Source: Acidimangrovimonas sediminis (GTDB lineage: Bacteria > Pseudomonadota > Alphaproteobacteria > Rhodobacterales > Rhodobacteraceae). Taken from it: 64,000 nucleotides of DNA. Within the stretch, counting starts at the first letter, position 1. Each line of letters starts with the position of its first letter. The stretch covers positions 414,644-478,643 of the forward strand of contig NZ_PHSN01000004.1 in the NCBI RefSeq assembly GCF_002871005.1. The letters are read 5' to 3'. The notes beneath the pieces are model-generated. The model did no database searches and was not told the DNA's origin. It saw only the letters and a list, made by a program, of their open reading frames with translations. The position numbers and the translations under genes are program-made. Of this stretch, positions 35,341 through 44,898 are shown in pieces.

Positions 35341-35375
35341 GCGGCCCCGGGCACCTCGCCCGGGGCCGCGCTTTT
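35341..35375 (+). terminator. Intrinsic terminator of the betaine-type ABC operon
   Basis: A 12-bp perfect GC-rich stem, GCGGCCCCGGGC and its complement, with loop ACCTC, followed by GCTTTTCC. It lies 8 bp after the ATPase stop. Confidence 0.9.
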
Positions 35376-35447
35376 CCATCCCTCCGGCCCCGGTCTACCG
35401 GGGGTTAGGGGCGGGAACGGCCCGGCCGCGGCGGTGGGATCGGGCGC

Positions 35448-36380
35448 CTACCCCTCCTCCGACCCTTCGGCCGTCCACTCGGGCACGACCGACGCGGCGA
35501 TGCTGGCGTCCAGCGCCTCGACCTCGTTGAGGCCGATCAGGTCGTACAGCTCCTGCCGCGTCTGCATCTCGCCGATCATCGCGCCGACTTCTCCGTCGCG
35601 CGCAAGCGCCGAATAAAGCCGCTCCTGCGCCTTGTTCGCCACCCGAAGCGACGAGACCGGCCAGATCACCATGTCATAGCCCAGCTCCTCGAACGCCGCC
35701 GCGCTCAGCGCCGGGGTGCGGCCGAATTCGGTCATGTTCGCCAGAAGCCTGACGCCCGGAAGCGCGGCCCGCACCTCGCGGAACATCTCGACGGAGGTCA
35801 GCGCCTCGGGAAAGATCGCGTCCGCCCCGGCCTCGAGGTAAAGCCGCGCGCGCGCCACCGCGCCCTCGATCCCCTCCGAGGCCGCCGCATCGGTGCGCGC
35901 GATCACCACGAGGTCGCGCGCCGCACGACGTGCCGCGGCCACCTTCGCCGCCATCTCGCCGGGCGCAACAAGGCGCTTGTCGTTCAGGTGGCCGCATTTC
36001 TTGGGCAGGTGCTGATCTTCCAGATGCACGGCGCCCGCCCCCGCCTCCTCGAAGCTGCGCACCATGTGCATGACGTTCAGTGCCTCGCCATAGCCCGTGT
36101 CGCCGTCGATCAGCACCGGCAGGCCAGAGGCCCGGGCGATCTGGCGCAGGAAGAAACAGGCTTCGTCCACCGTCAGAATGCCGAGATCGGGGATCCCCAT
36201 CGAGGCCGTCATCGCAGCGCCCGAAAGGTAGAGCGCGTCGAACCCCGCGGCCCGGGCCTGCAGCGCCGCCATGCCGTTCTGAGCGCCGGGCAGCCGCAGG
36301 ATCCCCGGCTGGTCGAACAGCGCGCGAAAGCGTCGACCCGCGGTCTCATGGGGAAGATCATCGGCGAGGAGGTAGGTCAT
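35448..36380 (-). CDS. prpB: 2-methylisocitrate lyase / PEP mutase family protein
   Basis: A 310-residue ICL/PEPM-fold lyase. It has LPGAQNGMAALQARAAGFDALYL, the Mg-binding LIDGDTGYGEALNVM, HLEDQHLPKKCGHLNDKRLV with the catalytic Cys in KKCGH, and VIARTDAAASEG. The KKCGH loop favours 2-methylisocitrate lyase, which splits methylisocitrate to pyruvate and succinate in propionate breakdown. Other PrpC/PrpD genes are absent here, so an oxaloacetate decarboxylase-like role is possible. ATG 36380. Confidence 0.8.
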   Translation of the reverse strand: MTYLLADDLPHETAGRRFRALFDQPGILRLPGAQNGMAALQARAAGFDALYLSGAAMTASMGIPDLGILTVDEACFFLRQIARASGLPVLIDGDTGYGEALNVMHMVRSFEEAGAGAVHLEDQHLPKKCGHLNDKRLVAPGEMAAKVAAARRAARDLVVIARTDAAASEGIEGAVARARLYLEAGADAIFPEALTSVEMFREVRAALPGVRLLANMTEFGRTPALSAAAFEELGYDMVIWPVSSLRVANKAQERLYSALARDGEVGAMIGEMQTRQELYDLIGLNEVEALDASIAASVVPEWTAEGSEEG

Positions 36381-36526
36381 GACAGGCTCCGCTCTGACCG
36401 GGCGGCGGCCCCGGCAACCGGGACAGGAGCTAGCGCCCCGTCCGGCCCCGGCGACCGCCCACCGCACCCCTCGCGCTTTCGTGTGCCATGGCCGCCGCTG
36501 CCGCGGGCGCCGGGGGTGCCGCGCGT

Positions 36527-37603
36527 TCAGGCCGGAAGCACATCGACCGGAAGCATGTCGGACGGCACCGGCGCAGACTGCCACAGCCCGGCCAGAAGCA
36601 CGGCCCAGCCGTCGCGCGTGGCAACCTCCGGCTCCGCGCCCGCGCCCCCGCCGGTGTCGGTGTCGGTGTCGGAAGTGGCGACGGAGTGGCTCTGCGCCAG
36701 TCCGGCGATCGCCTCGCTCCATTGCCCGACCGAAAGGCCCGCGACCCGCGTAGCGCCCGGGCCAAGCGGCCCCCGCAGCCCGTCGGTGGCCGAGACCACC
36801 AGCCTGCGGCCCGCCACCAGCGCCTCGCGCGCGACAAGACCGAAGGGCTCCCAGCGCGAGGGCATCAGCACCACATCCGCCGCCGCATAGGCCGCGTTCG
36901 GCGCAGGCGCGTGGCCCTCGAAGGTGATCCGCGCATCCCCGGCAGCCAGCGCCCGCAGGGCAGCGCCCTCGGGGCCCTCGCCGAAGATCTTCAGGCGCAG
37001 GTCCGGCCCTTCCACCGCGCGGAAGGCGGCAATCGCCACGTCGAAGCCCTTCTGCCGGTCGAGGCGCCCGATCAGCGCGAAGGTCCGCGCCGGGTCCGCG
37101 GCCGCGTCAACCGCCCGGAACGGCGCGAAATCGACGCTCGGCGGCACCACCGACAGCACACCCGGGGCGACCAGCCCGTGCCGGTCCATCCATCCGGCCT
37201 GCTCCGCGCTCACCGCCGCGACCCGGTCGAAGAGCGCATAGCCCGCGCGCAGGAGGGTGAGAAAGCGCCGCCGTGCGCGGACGTTCGCCGCGACGAAACC
37301 CTCGCAATAGCTGTGCTCGACATGGATGAGCGGGGTGCCGGCATGCCGCGCGCGCAGCGCCATCAGCCCCGGCAGGCCGCGCCAGGTGATCGTCAGGTGC
37401 GACACGATGATGTCGGCCTCCACGCTCACCGATGCAGGGCGGCTGCGCGGCACCGGCACGATCCGATGCGTGCCGAGCGCGGCCATGCCCGTGTCGGCGG
37501 CGATGAACGCGAGGTAGCGCGAGACACCGCCGGGCGTGGTGTCGTCGACCAGGTGGGCGATGCGGGGAAGACGGGCGGCGGGGGTGCGGATCTGGAAGGT
37601 CAT
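36527..37603 (-). CDS. Glycosyltransferase family 4 protein
   Basis: A 358-residue GT-B glycosyltransferase. It has an N-terminal HLVDDTTPGGVSRYLAF, then FALIGRLDRQKGFDVAIAAF (nucleotide-sugar site) and VVLMPSRWEPFGLVAREAL, whose E-x7-E-like pattern is the GT4 donor motif. Residues 316-335 are a low-complexity SDTDTDTGGG tract from a 6-bp repeat. The start at 37603 lies one base after the upstream stop. It is the distal gene of a leftward exopolysaccharide unit (flippase, GT2, GT2, GT4). Confidence 0.87.
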   Translation of the reverse strand: MTFQIRTPAARLPRIAHLVDDTTPGGVSRYLAFIAADTGMAALGTHRIVPVPRSRPASVSVEADIIVSHLTITWRGLPGLMALRARHAGTPLIHVEHSYCEGFVAANVRARRRFLTLLRAGYALFDRVAAVSAEQAGWMDRHGLVAPGVLSVVPPSVDFAPFRAVDAAADPARTFALIGRLDRQKGFDVAIAAFRAVEGPDLRLKIFGEGPEGAALRALAAGDARITFEGHAPAPNAAYAAADVVLMPSRWEPFGLVAREALVAGRRLVVSATDGLRGPLGPGATRVAGLSVGQWSEAIAGLAQSHSVATSDTDTDTGGGAGAEPEVATRDGWAVLLAGLWQSAPVPSDMLPVDVLPA

Positions 37604-37604
37604 G

Positions 37605-38582
37605 TCAGGCGCCTTTCGGACGATGGGTGGCTTGGGCAAAGCGGGGCAGCCCGCCGGTGACGGCGACCACGGCCGAGGCCGCGAGGGTCGCGAGGGTCTT
37701 CACGGGTTCCTCGGCCAGCGGACGGCGCGACGCCGCCATGGCACGGGCCGAGAGCGCCAACGCGCGGCGCCCGTCGCCCGCGCTGACCGCCCGACGGGCG
37801 AGGTAGCGCAGCTGGTAGGCACGGGCCGCCGGGGTGTTACGGGCAAAGAACGCGGGCGCGACCGGGGTCAGCTTGGCAACCATCCGTTCCCAGCTTTCGT
37901 ATTGCCGCGCGGTGCCGGCCGACAGCCCGCCGCCTGCGATGCGGTAGCGCGTCAGAAGGCCCGGGATCCCCGCGACCTCCCAGTCCGTGGTCAGCATCAG
38001 GCGCAGCCAGCACTCGACATCCTCGGACTGACGGAAGCTCTCGTCGAACCACCAGTCGCGCAGGCTCTCGCCCGCCGGCCGCCAGGCGATCGCGTCCAGC
38101 GCCGCGCGCCGCATGACCGGAGCGGAACCGTTGCCGACCGGGTTGCGCCGGAACAGGTGCGCGGCGGTGACGCCCGACAGCCGCGGCTTCTGCGCAAGGC
38201 CCAGCGGGCGGCCCACCTCGTCGATCAACTCCGAGCCGGAATAGCTCAGCCCGACCTCCGGCGCCGCGGTGAGGTGCTCGACATGGCGGGCAAGCTTGGC
38301 CGGGCGCCACAGGTCGTCGGCGTCGCAAAAGCCGATGAACTCGCCCCGGGCGGCGGCGATGCCGCTGTTGCGCGCCCCTGCAAGGCCGCGGTTCGGCTGC
38401 TGGACCAGGCGGATGCGGCGGTCGCCGATGCCGCGTACGACCGCGGCGGTGCGGTCGGTCGCGCCGTCGTCGACCACGACGATCTCGAAATCCGCATGGG
38501 TCTGGGCACAGAGGCTGCGCAGGGTGACGCCGATGGTACCGGCGGCGTTGTAGGCGGGAACGATGATGGAAGCCTGGGGCAT
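37605..38582 (-). CDS. Glycosyltransferase family 2 protein
   Basis: A 325-residue GT-A enzyme: ASIIVPAYNAAGTIGVTLRS, FEIVVVDDGATDRTAAVV, then the DXD-type site in FIGFCDADDLWRPAKL and an acceptor region ending with ESFRQSEDVECWLRLML (ED acid). It is likely cytoplasmic, adding sugars to a lipid-linked exopolysaccharide repeat. It shares the FCDADDLW...GKL-type layout with the next gene, so the two are paralogues. An AAAGG ribosome site precedes it. Confidence 0.9.
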   Translation of the reverse strand: MPQASIIVPAYNAAGTIGVTLRSLCAQTHADFEIVVVDDGATDRTAAVVRGIGDRRIRLVQQPNRGLAGARNSGIAAARGEFIGFCDADDLWRPAKLARHVEHLTAAPEVGLSYSGSELIDEVGRPLGLAQKPRLSGVTAAHLFRRNPVGNGSAPVMRRAALDAIAWRPAGESLRDWWFDESFRQSEDVECWLRLMLTTDWEVAGIPGLLTRYRIAGGGLSAGTARQYESWERMVAKLTPVAPAFFARNTPAARAYQLRYLARRAVSAGDGRRALALSARAMAASRRPLAEEPVKTLATLAASAVVAVTGGLPRFAQATHRPKGA

Positions 38583-38603
38583 GGGGGAAACCTTTCGGGA
38601 AGA

Positions 38604-39524
38604 TCAGGAGGAGAACAGCCGCCGGCGCAGCCGCGCGGGCATCAACGGGGCGGACAGCGCCGCGGCCAGGGTCGGCACCCCGCGCCGTGCGGGAGAGAGG
38701 AAGCCGCGCGGGCTGGTCAGCAGGCCACCAAGCGCCAGCGAAAGCGCCTCGCGCGCGGGGGCGCCGACGCGCAGCGCACGCCGCGCGAGGTAGCGCAGGT
38801 GGATCGCCTCGTCGCGCGGCAGCGGCCGGTGACCGAAGCGCGCGGCACTGGCCAGCGCCGCCGCCCTGCCCCGGCGCATCGCGGACAGGTCGGAGGACAG
38901 CCCGCCGACACTGGTGCGGTACATCACCACGAGGGTATCCAGGCCGACGACGCGGTGCCCCGCGCCCACCAGACGGATCAGCCAATCGAGATCCTCGTTA
39001 TGCACGATCGCCGGATCGAAGCCGCCGGTCCGGGCAAAGACCTCGCGCCGGACGCAAAGGTTCGACAGCGTGCAGACCGGGTTCTCGCCCAGCAGTTGGG
39101 CGACCGTCAGATCACCCGCCCGGACGGTCGAGGTCGCGGTGCTGCGGGCGCCATCGAAGAAGGCGATCCTGCCGAAGCACCCCGCGACCTCCGACGCCGC
39201 CATGGTGCGGTGGGCGAGGTCAAGCTTGCCGGGCAGCCACAGGTCGTCGGCATCGCAGAAGGCGAGGATCTCGCCCCGGGCCGCGCCGATCGCAAGGTTG
39301 CGCGCCGTGCTAGGCCCCTTGCCGGGGTTGGCAAGGGCGCGGAACCGCGGGTCGGCCGCAGCGGCCCCGGCGATCAGCGCGGGCGTCGCGTCGGTGCTGC
39401 CGTCGTCGACCAGCAGGCATTCCCAATCGGCGAAGCTCTGGCGGCGGAAGCTTTCCAGCGTGGCGGCCAGGGTCGCGGCGGCGTTGTAGCACGGCACGAC
39501 GATGGTGAAGCGGGGGGCGGACAT
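38604..39524 (-). CDS. Glycosyltransferase family 2 protein
   Basis: A 306-residue GT-A enzyme: FTIVVPCYNAAATLAATLES, WECLLVDDGSTDATPAL, the DXD-type motif in ILAFCDADDLWLPGKLD and the catalytic-acid segment VHNEDLDWLIRLV. MSAPRF at 39524 follows the flippase stop by one base (TGAGATG), which decides the start. It is a paralogue of the neighbouring GT2 and part of the exopolysaccharide unit. Confidence 0.9.
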   Translation of the reverse strand: MSAPRFTIVVPCYNAAATLAATLESFRRQSFADWECLLVDDGSTDATPALIAGAAAADPRFRALANPGKGPSTARNLAIGAARGEILAFCDADDLWLPGKLDLAHRTMAASEVAGCFGRIAFFDGARSTATSTVRAGDLTVAQLLGENPVCTLSNLCVRREVFARTGGFDPAIVHNEDLDWLIRLVGAGHRVVGLDTLVVMYRTSVGGLSSDLSAMRRGRAAALASAARFGHRPLPRDEAIHLRYLARRALRVGAPAREALSLALGGLLTSPRGFLSPARRGVPTLAAALSAPLMPARLRRRLFSS

Positions 39525-39525
39525 C

Positions 39526-40764
39526 TCAGGCAATCCTCCGGGTCGGGCCGCGCAGCAGCGGCAGAAGCGTGGGCAGGGCGGCACCGGTCTGCACGATCAG
39601 GCTGACGCCAAGGTAGCCCCAGGCCACGGCGGCAAGGCCGTGCGGCGCCATCAGCGCGGTGTTCGCGGCAAGCGCGGTGGTAAGCATCACGGTCAGGCCG
39701 AATTCCACCCCCGGGCGGTCCTCGGCCCGCAGCCATTGCGCGGCGGCCGACCAGATCACGCCGGGGATCGCGGCGAGGCAGAGGATCGCGACGATCTCCT
39801 CGACGCCCGACCAGCGCGGCCCCAGCAGAAGCGGCACGTAGATCGGCGCGGCCAGCGCTTGCAGGATCACGACGGGGGTGATCAGGGCGACGCTCGCCCC
39901 CAGCGCGCGGCGCAGCGCGGCGGCGCGGTCACGGGCGGCGCACAGATGCGGAAAGAGCGCGACCGAGAAAGCCTGTGCGAACGAGGTTGCAAGCCCCAGC
40001 CCCGCGTTGAAGGCCATGAAGTAGAGCCCCAGCGCCTCGGGCCCCATCAGCGCGCCGACGACCAGCTTGTCGAGCTGCATCCGGAACGCCTTGACCACCT
40101 CGACGCCCAGCACCGGCGCACCGAAGCGCAGGAACGGCGCGTAGGGCGCGGGCGCCACGCTGGGGTCGGGCCGCCAGGGCATCAGGCGACGCATCGCGAC
40201 AAGCCAGATCGGCGCGGCCAGCAGGCGCGGCGCCACCAGCGCGAGCGGCCCGGGCATGACCAGCACCAGCAGCGCCGACATCACGTTCGCGCCGACCACC
40301 TGGCCCCCGGCGATCGCCGCCGTCTCGCGCATCCGGCCCGCCCGCATCGCCAGCGCGCATTGCACAAGGCCCGCAGGCATGAACAGGTATTCCGCCGCCA
40401 GGATCACCAGCAGCGCCAGGAACAGCGCGTCGCCCCAGATGGCATAGGCAACCAGCCCGACACCGACCTGCAGCGCGAAGAGGCCCAGGCACCAGGCCCA
40501 GAAGATCCGGTGCGCGCTGCGCGCGACCGCGGCCAGCCGATCCGCCGGGGCGGCGATGATGCGCTGCCCGACGCCATTCTCGGTCAACGCCTTGAGGATG
40601 TCGGCGGCGGCAAGGGCGGCGGCGGCAAGGCCGATCTCGGCGGCGTTCATCGACCGCGCCACCGCCAGCACCACCAGGAGACGCGAGGCCTTGGCGGCCA
40701 CTTCCGACACCGCATAGGCCGTGAGGCTGCGGGCGAAGCTCTGTCTTTGCGGGGTCGGGTCCAT
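39526..40764 (-). CDS. Wzx-type polysaccharide flippase
   Basis: A 412-residue membrane protein of the MOP/PST flippase superfamily with about twelve hydrophobic segments. It includes LTAYAVSEVAAKASRLLVVLA at the start and ALGLYFMAFNAGLGLATSFAQ in the middle. It would move lipid-linked repeats across the inner membrane for Wzy-dependent polymerisation. It heads the leftward glycosyltransferase unit and is divergent from the Wza-type gene; the shared 219-bp region carries one of the palindromic boxes. Confidence 0.87.
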   Translation of the reverse strand: MDPTPQRQSFARSLTAYAVSEVAAKASRLLVVLAVARSMNAAEIGLAAAALAAADILKALTENGVGQRIIAAPADRLAAVARSAHRIFWAWCLGLFALQVGVGLVAYAIWGDALFLALLVILAAEYLFMPAGLVQCALAMRAGRMRETAAIAGGQVVGANVMSALLVLVMPGPLALVAPRLLAAPIWLVAMRRLMPWRPDPSVAPAPYAPFLRFGAPVLGVEVVKAFRMQLDKLVVGALMGPEALGLYFMAFNAGLGLATSFAQAFSVALFPHLCAARDRAAALRRALGASVALITPVVILQALAAPIYVPLLLGPRWSGVEEIVAILCLAAIPGVIWSAAAQWLRAEDRPGVEFGLTVMLTTALAANTALMAPHGLAAVAWGYLGVSLIVQTGAALPTLLPLLRGPTRRIA

Positions 40765-40880
40765 TTCGGCCTCCGGTTGTGCCGGGGCGTTCCCCGGCGG
40801 TCGGGTTCGTTGATAGCGCCCGTGCCGGGGGCCTGTCGTGGTCGCGGGGGGATGTCGGGGATGCCCGGTTGTCCCGCCCC

Positions 40881-40897
40881 CTACCCGAACGGATTAG
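40881..40897. promoter_or_regulatory. Candidate exopolysaccharide regulator box 1
   Basis: CTACCCGAACGGATTAG lies 87 bp upstream of the export gene start (and 117 bp upstream of the divergent flippase). It resembles boxes 2-4 but has one extra base in the centre. Confidence 0.6.
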
Positions 40898-40983
40898 GCG
40901 GGTCTCCGCAGGAACCGCTATCTGTCGGGGCCAAAAACGCGTTACACATCCTTCAGTTGTCCTGCGAAACCCGGAGACCCCGC

Positions 40984-42192
40984 ATGATCCGTCGCCGCTC
41001 CGGCAGCCCCCGCACCGCGGTCCTGAGCGCCAGCCTGCTGGCCCTGACCGCCGGCTGCGCGCCGCTGCCCCACGCCGCCAATGTCGAGCCGGTCGCCCGG
41101 GGTCGGGCCTACGAGGCCCAGTACCGCGACATCCCGACATCGGGCGAGGTCGCACCGGTCGGCAGTTCCCACATGCTCAACCTGGCGCAGTGCAAACCCT
41201 ATTCGGAGGGCAGCAAGGCGCCGGGCCGCCTGCCCTCGGCCCTGGCCAGCGAGACGCTGTCGCCCGACGACCTGCTCAGCCTGCGTCTACACGGCGACGA
41301 CACGTTCACCGGCGATTACGTGGTGTCGCGCGACGGCACGCTGAAACTGCCCTATCTGCCGTCGATCCCCGCGCGGGGCCGCAGCACCGATGCGGTGCGC
41401 CGGGATATCGTCGCGGCGCTGGAAAAGGGCGGCTTCTATGATGCCGAGACACCACCGCGGGTCTCGCTGCTGGTGAAGGATTTCGCCCCCGCCTCGGTTG
41501 CCGTTTCGGGCGCGGTGTTCGAACCCCATGTGGCCGAGATCGGCGGCGTCTCCTCCGACCAGCGCGACACGCTGCGCGAGAATGCGCTTGGCGCCTCGAC
41601 GCGGGGGCGCGACCTGTCTGTCGCCCTGCGCGCCGCGGGCGGGGTGCGCCCGGATGCCGACCTGTCCGACGTGACGGTGATCCGCGGCGGGCACCGCTAC
41701 CGGCTGGACCTGCGTGGCGCGATCACCGGCCGCGGCTTCGACGATGCCATGCTGGCGACCGGCGACAAGGTGATCGTGCCCTCGCGCGGCTGCTTCCAAG
41801 AAGACCTCATGCAGCCCAGCCCGATAAGCCCGCCGGGCATCCGGCTGTTCCTGTCGAACCTGACCGCCCCCGCCACGGGCAACGCCCCCTCGGCCATTGG
41901 CCGCGAGGTCCGCGAGGTGCCCTATGGCACCCGCTTCCTGCAGGCCGTCGTCAACGCGAACTGCGTTGGCGGCGCGCGTGCGACCAGCGCCGACCGCTCC
42001 GCCGCCCTGTTCACGCGCAACCCGATCACCAAGGTCTCGGCCGTGATCGAGCGCAAGGTCGAGGTGATGCGCAGCCGCGCCGACCGTGACGAGTTCGATC
42101 CCTACCTGCTGCCGGGTGATGCCATCGCCTGCTACGACAGCGGCGCCACCAACCTGTTCGAGATCGGCCGCCTGATCGGTGTGTTCCGCTAG
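40984..42192 (+). CDS. Wza-type polysaccharide export lipoprotein
   Basis: A 402-residue outer-membrane export protein. A signal sequence ends in lipobox TAGC. The polysaccharide export domain has LSPDDLLSLRLHGDDTFTGD and VVSRDGTLKLPYLPSIPARG, followed by SLBB-like segments (SVAVSGAVFEPHVAEIGG; DLSDVTVIRGGHRYRLDLRG; LATGDKVIVPS). It forms the outer-membrane channel for exopolysaccharide secretion. The frame is open far upstream but the ATG at 40984 fits the signal peptide. Confidence 0.9.
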   Translation: MIRRRSGSPRTAVLSASLLALTAGCAPLPHAANVEPVARGRAYEAQYRDIPTSGEVAPVGSSHMLNLAQCKPYSEGSKAPGRLPSALASETLSPDDLLSLRLHGDDTFTGDYVVSRDGTLKLPYLPSIPARGRSTDAVRRDIVAALEKGGFYDAETPPRVSLLVKDFAPASVAVSGAVFEPHVAEIGGVSSDQRDTLRENALGASTRGRDLSVALRAAGGVRPDADLSDVTVIRGGHRYRLDLRGAITGRGFDDAMLATGDKVIVPSRGCFQEDLMQPSPISPPGIRLFLSNLTAPATGNAPSAIGREVREVPYGTRFLQAVVNANCVGGARATSADRSAALFTRNPITKVSAVIERKVEVMRSRADRDEFDPYLLPGDAIACYDSGATNLFEIGRLIGVFR

Positions 42193-42211
42193 AGCCGCCG
42201 GCGTTTCCTCA

Positions 42212-42255
42212 GGCGCCATCCGTTCTGGCGCCATCCGTTCTGGCGCCGCCCGTCA
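42212..42255. repeat. 15-bp tandem repeat between Wza-type and kinase genes
   Basis: Two exact GGCGCCATCCGTTCT units at 42212 and 42227, then a diverged third that runs into the kinase gene's 3' end. Confidence 0.8.
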
Positions 42256-44883
42256 GGCGGCGCAGCGGCGGCGCAGGCCGGTCACGCTGTCGGACCAGAG
42301 CGCGGGCAACCGCCGGAGCCGCTGGCGATCCAGCGGTTGGCCGCGTTTCAGGGCGGTCTCGATCTCGACCAGCTCGGCCCTGAGCGCGGAAAGACCGAAA
42401 TTCCCCGCGCTGCCCGCAAGATGGTGCACATCGCCCCGCAGGTCCGTATCGCCAAGGTCCCTGCCCTCGCCCAGCCGAGCGACCAGAGCATCGGCCTCGG
42501 CGACCAGCATGTCCAGAAGCCGCAGCCGCTCGGGCCGGGGCAGGATCTCGCACAGCGCGGCAATGCGGGCGTCGTCGATCAGCGGCAGCCGCACCTCCGG
42601 GGGTGCCGTTCGCCCCTCGTCGGGCACGGTCCCGGCCCCGGGCGCGCCGGGCATCAGGGCGGCAAGCTCGTTGCGCAGGTCCTCGCGGTCGAGCGGCTTG
42701 CTGACGTGACGCTCCATCCCGGCGGCTTGATAGCGGGCGATCTCCTCGGGCAGCGCATGGGCGGTGACGGCGATGATCGGCACGTCGACCGAGGCGCCCC
42801 CGTTCAGGCGGATCTGGCGCGCCGCCTCGTGCCCGTCCATCACCGGCATGGAGATATCCATCAGGATCACGTCGAACCGTTTCAGCCTTGCCCAGTCGAC
42901 ACCGGCCCGGCCGTCGGCGGCCTCGGTCACGACATGGCCGTCGGCCTCGAGCATCTCGCGCGCGATGGCGCGGTTGATCTCGTTGTCCTCGACCAGCAGA
43001 ACTTCCAGCGGCCCGACCGGTGCGCGCGGACCGGCAACGCCCCGCCCCGCCGGCCCGCCGTCGCCCGCCACGGTGCCCGCAACCGCCCCCTCCGCGACAT
43101 GGTCGAGCGGAAGCCGAAGCCAGAACAGGCTACCCTCGCCCAGTTCGCTCTCGACCCCGATCTCGCCGCCCATCAGGTGGGCAAGACGGCGCGAGATGCC
43201 GAGGCCCAGGCCGGTGCCGCCGGATTGCCGCGAATAAGAGGAATCGAGAGTTTCGAAGTCGCTGAAGATCCGGTCCTGATCCTCGGGCGCGATGCCGATT
43301 CCGGTGTCGATCACCCGGAACTCGATCTCGGCGCCCTTGCGGCCCAGCCACTCCACTTCGATCGTCACCGTGCCGCCCCAGGTGAACTTCAGCGCGTTTC
43401 CGACGAGGTTGATCAGCACCTGCTTGAGGCGGCGCGGATCGCCGATCGCGGCGTCGATGCGGCGGCCCACCCAGACCCATTCCAGCTCGTTCCGGCGCTC
43501 GCCCGCCAGCGCGGCGGTGGTCTCGACTACACCATCGAGAAGCGCGGTCAGCCGGAACGACCGGTGTTCCACCTCCAGCTTTCCGGCCTCGTATTTCGAC
43601 AGGTCGAGCACGTCGTTGACCAGCCCCAGCAGCAATTGCCCCGAGGCCTGCATCCGGCCCAGAAGTTCGCTTTGCCGCGGCGGCATCTCGACGTCGCGCA
43701 TCAGCTGCATCGACCCCAGAAGCCCATTCAGCGGCGTGCGCATCTCGTGGCTCATCACCGCAAGGAAATCGGCCTTCGCCCGTTCGCTGGCGAGAGCGCG
43801 GTCGCGCGCGTCGGTAAGATTTTCCTCGGCCGCCTTGCGGTGCGAGATGTCGCGGATGAAGGCCACGAAGACCTCGTCCTCGCCGATCGTCACCCGGTCC
43901 ACCGCAACCTCGGCGGGAAAGGACCGTCCGCTGCGGTCCACCGCCGTCAGCTCGATCAGGCCGCGCGGCCCCGCCCCGCCGTCGCGGCGCCTGAGGTAGG
44001 ACGCGAGCGCGGCGCGCGCCCTGTCGTCGCGCAGCAGGATCTCGGGCGCGCGGGCGCCGATCGCCTCCTCCGGGCGGTAGCCGAAGATCCGTTCGGCCGC
44101 CGGGTTGAATTCGCGGATCGTGCCGTCGCGGGTGGTCAGGACGATCGCATCGATCGAGGTTTCGACGATGCTGCGCATGCGGGTGGCGGAGGCCTGCACC
44201 TCACGGGCGCGAGCCTCGGCCAGCCCGGCGACCCGACGGAAGGCCGCGGCCAGCATCACCAGCCCGGCGACCAGAAGCAGCAGAAGGCCGGTCACCACCA
44301 GCAGCTTGTTCACCACCTGGCCGCGCCGGATGTCGGTCTTCTCGGCGAAGGCCATCAGCCCCGCCAGCGCGAGGTCATGCACCGGAACGGCCGCCGCCTC
44401 GGCCTGCCGCGCCAGCTGCGGCAGCCCGGCCCGGAGCGCCGCATCGCTGCCGTCGATCAGCGGCAGCGCCCCGTCGAGGAACGCCGAGACCTTCCGGCGC
44501 GGGGTCTCGAACGCCTCGCGCGCGCGCAGCAGCTCGAACGACTGGCCCTGCGCGAAGGTCTGGATCCGGCTGTAGAACACGTCGAAGTCACGCCTGAGCT
44601 CATCGAGAGTGTCCCGCCCGGCCTCCGCCCCCTCGATCGCCAGCCGCAGCCGCAGGAATTCGACATCGGCCTGCGCGATCGTCCACTGCACGTTGTCGGA
44701 CTTGGCGGTGGAGATCGCGTCGATCTCCTGCAGCAGGATCCACGCCATGCCGACGATCAGCGCGAAGCAGACCGCCAGCGCGGTGATCGTGACGGCAACC
44801 CCCCGGCGCGAGGCCGCGATGGCCGCGCGGCTCCGGCCGGGGCCGGCAGCCGGGGACGCGGGGGAGGAGGAGGCAGCAGGCAT
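42253..44883 (-). CDS. Hybrid sensor histidine kinase with REC and Hpt domains
   Basis: An 876-residue inner-membrane kinase. TM1 is about 31-51 and TM2 about 192-214, bounding a periplasmic helical sensor of about 140 residues. A PAS domain (234-350), HisKA with His379 in FLAVMSHEMRTPLNG, HATPase (NALKF, DTGIGIAPEDQDRIF, GGTGLGLGIS), a receiver with Asp676 in VILMDISMPVMDG and Lys729, and a C-terminal Hpt domain with His820 in DVHHLAGSAGNFG follow. This allows a His-Asp-His relay onto a separate regulator, most likely the LuxR-type one at 47452. It is cotranscribed with the upstream SUOX-fold protein. Confidence 0.93.
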   Translation of the reverse strand: MPAASSSPASPAAGPGRSRAAIAASRRGVAVTITALAVCFALIVGMAWILLQEIDAISTAKSDNVQWTIAQADVEFLRLRLAIEGAEAGRDTLDELRRDFDVFYSRIQTFAQGQSFELLRAREAFETPRRKVSAFLDGALPLIDGSDAALRAGLPQLARQAEAAAVPVHDLALAGLMAFAEKTDIRRGQVVNKLLVVTGLLLLLVAGLVMLAAAFRRVAGLAEARAREVQASATRMRSIVETSIDAIVLTTRDGTIREFNPAAERIFGYRPEEAIGARAPEILLRDDRARAALASYLRRRDGGAGPRGLIELTAVDRSGRSFPAEVAVDRVTIGEDEVFVAFIRDISHRKAAEENLTDARDRALASERAKADFLAVMSHEMRTPLNGLLGSMQLMRDVEMPPRQSELLGRMQASGQLLLGLVNDVLDLSKYEAGKLEVEHRSFRLTALLDGVVETTAALAGERRNELEWVWVGRRIDAAIGDPRRLKQVLINLVGNALKFTWGGTVTIEVEWLGRKGAEIEFRVIDTGIGIAPEDQDRIFSDFETLDSSYSRQSGGTGLGLGISRRLAHLMGGEIGVESELGEGSLFWLRLPLDHVAEGAVAGTVAGDGGPAGRGVAGPRAPVGPLEVLLVEDNEINRAIAREMLEADGHVVTEAADGRAGVDWARLKRFDVILMDISMPVMDGHEAARQIRLNGGASVDVPIIAVTAHALPEEIARYQAAGMERHVSKPLDREDLRNELAALMPGAPGAGTVPDEGRTAPPEVRLPLIDDARIAALCEILPRPERLRLLDMLVAEADALVARLGEGRDLGDTDLRGDVHHLAGSAGNFGLSALRAELVEIETALKRGQPLDRQRLRRLPALWSDSVTGLRRRCAA

Positions 44884-44898
44884 CGCGGCGTCTTTCGT

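Noticed and set aside
35392..35412. CTACCGGGGGTTAG as another exopolysaccharide box
   Set aside because: The centre and both arms differ from boxes 1-4 and it lies downstream of genes on both sides rather than at a promoter.
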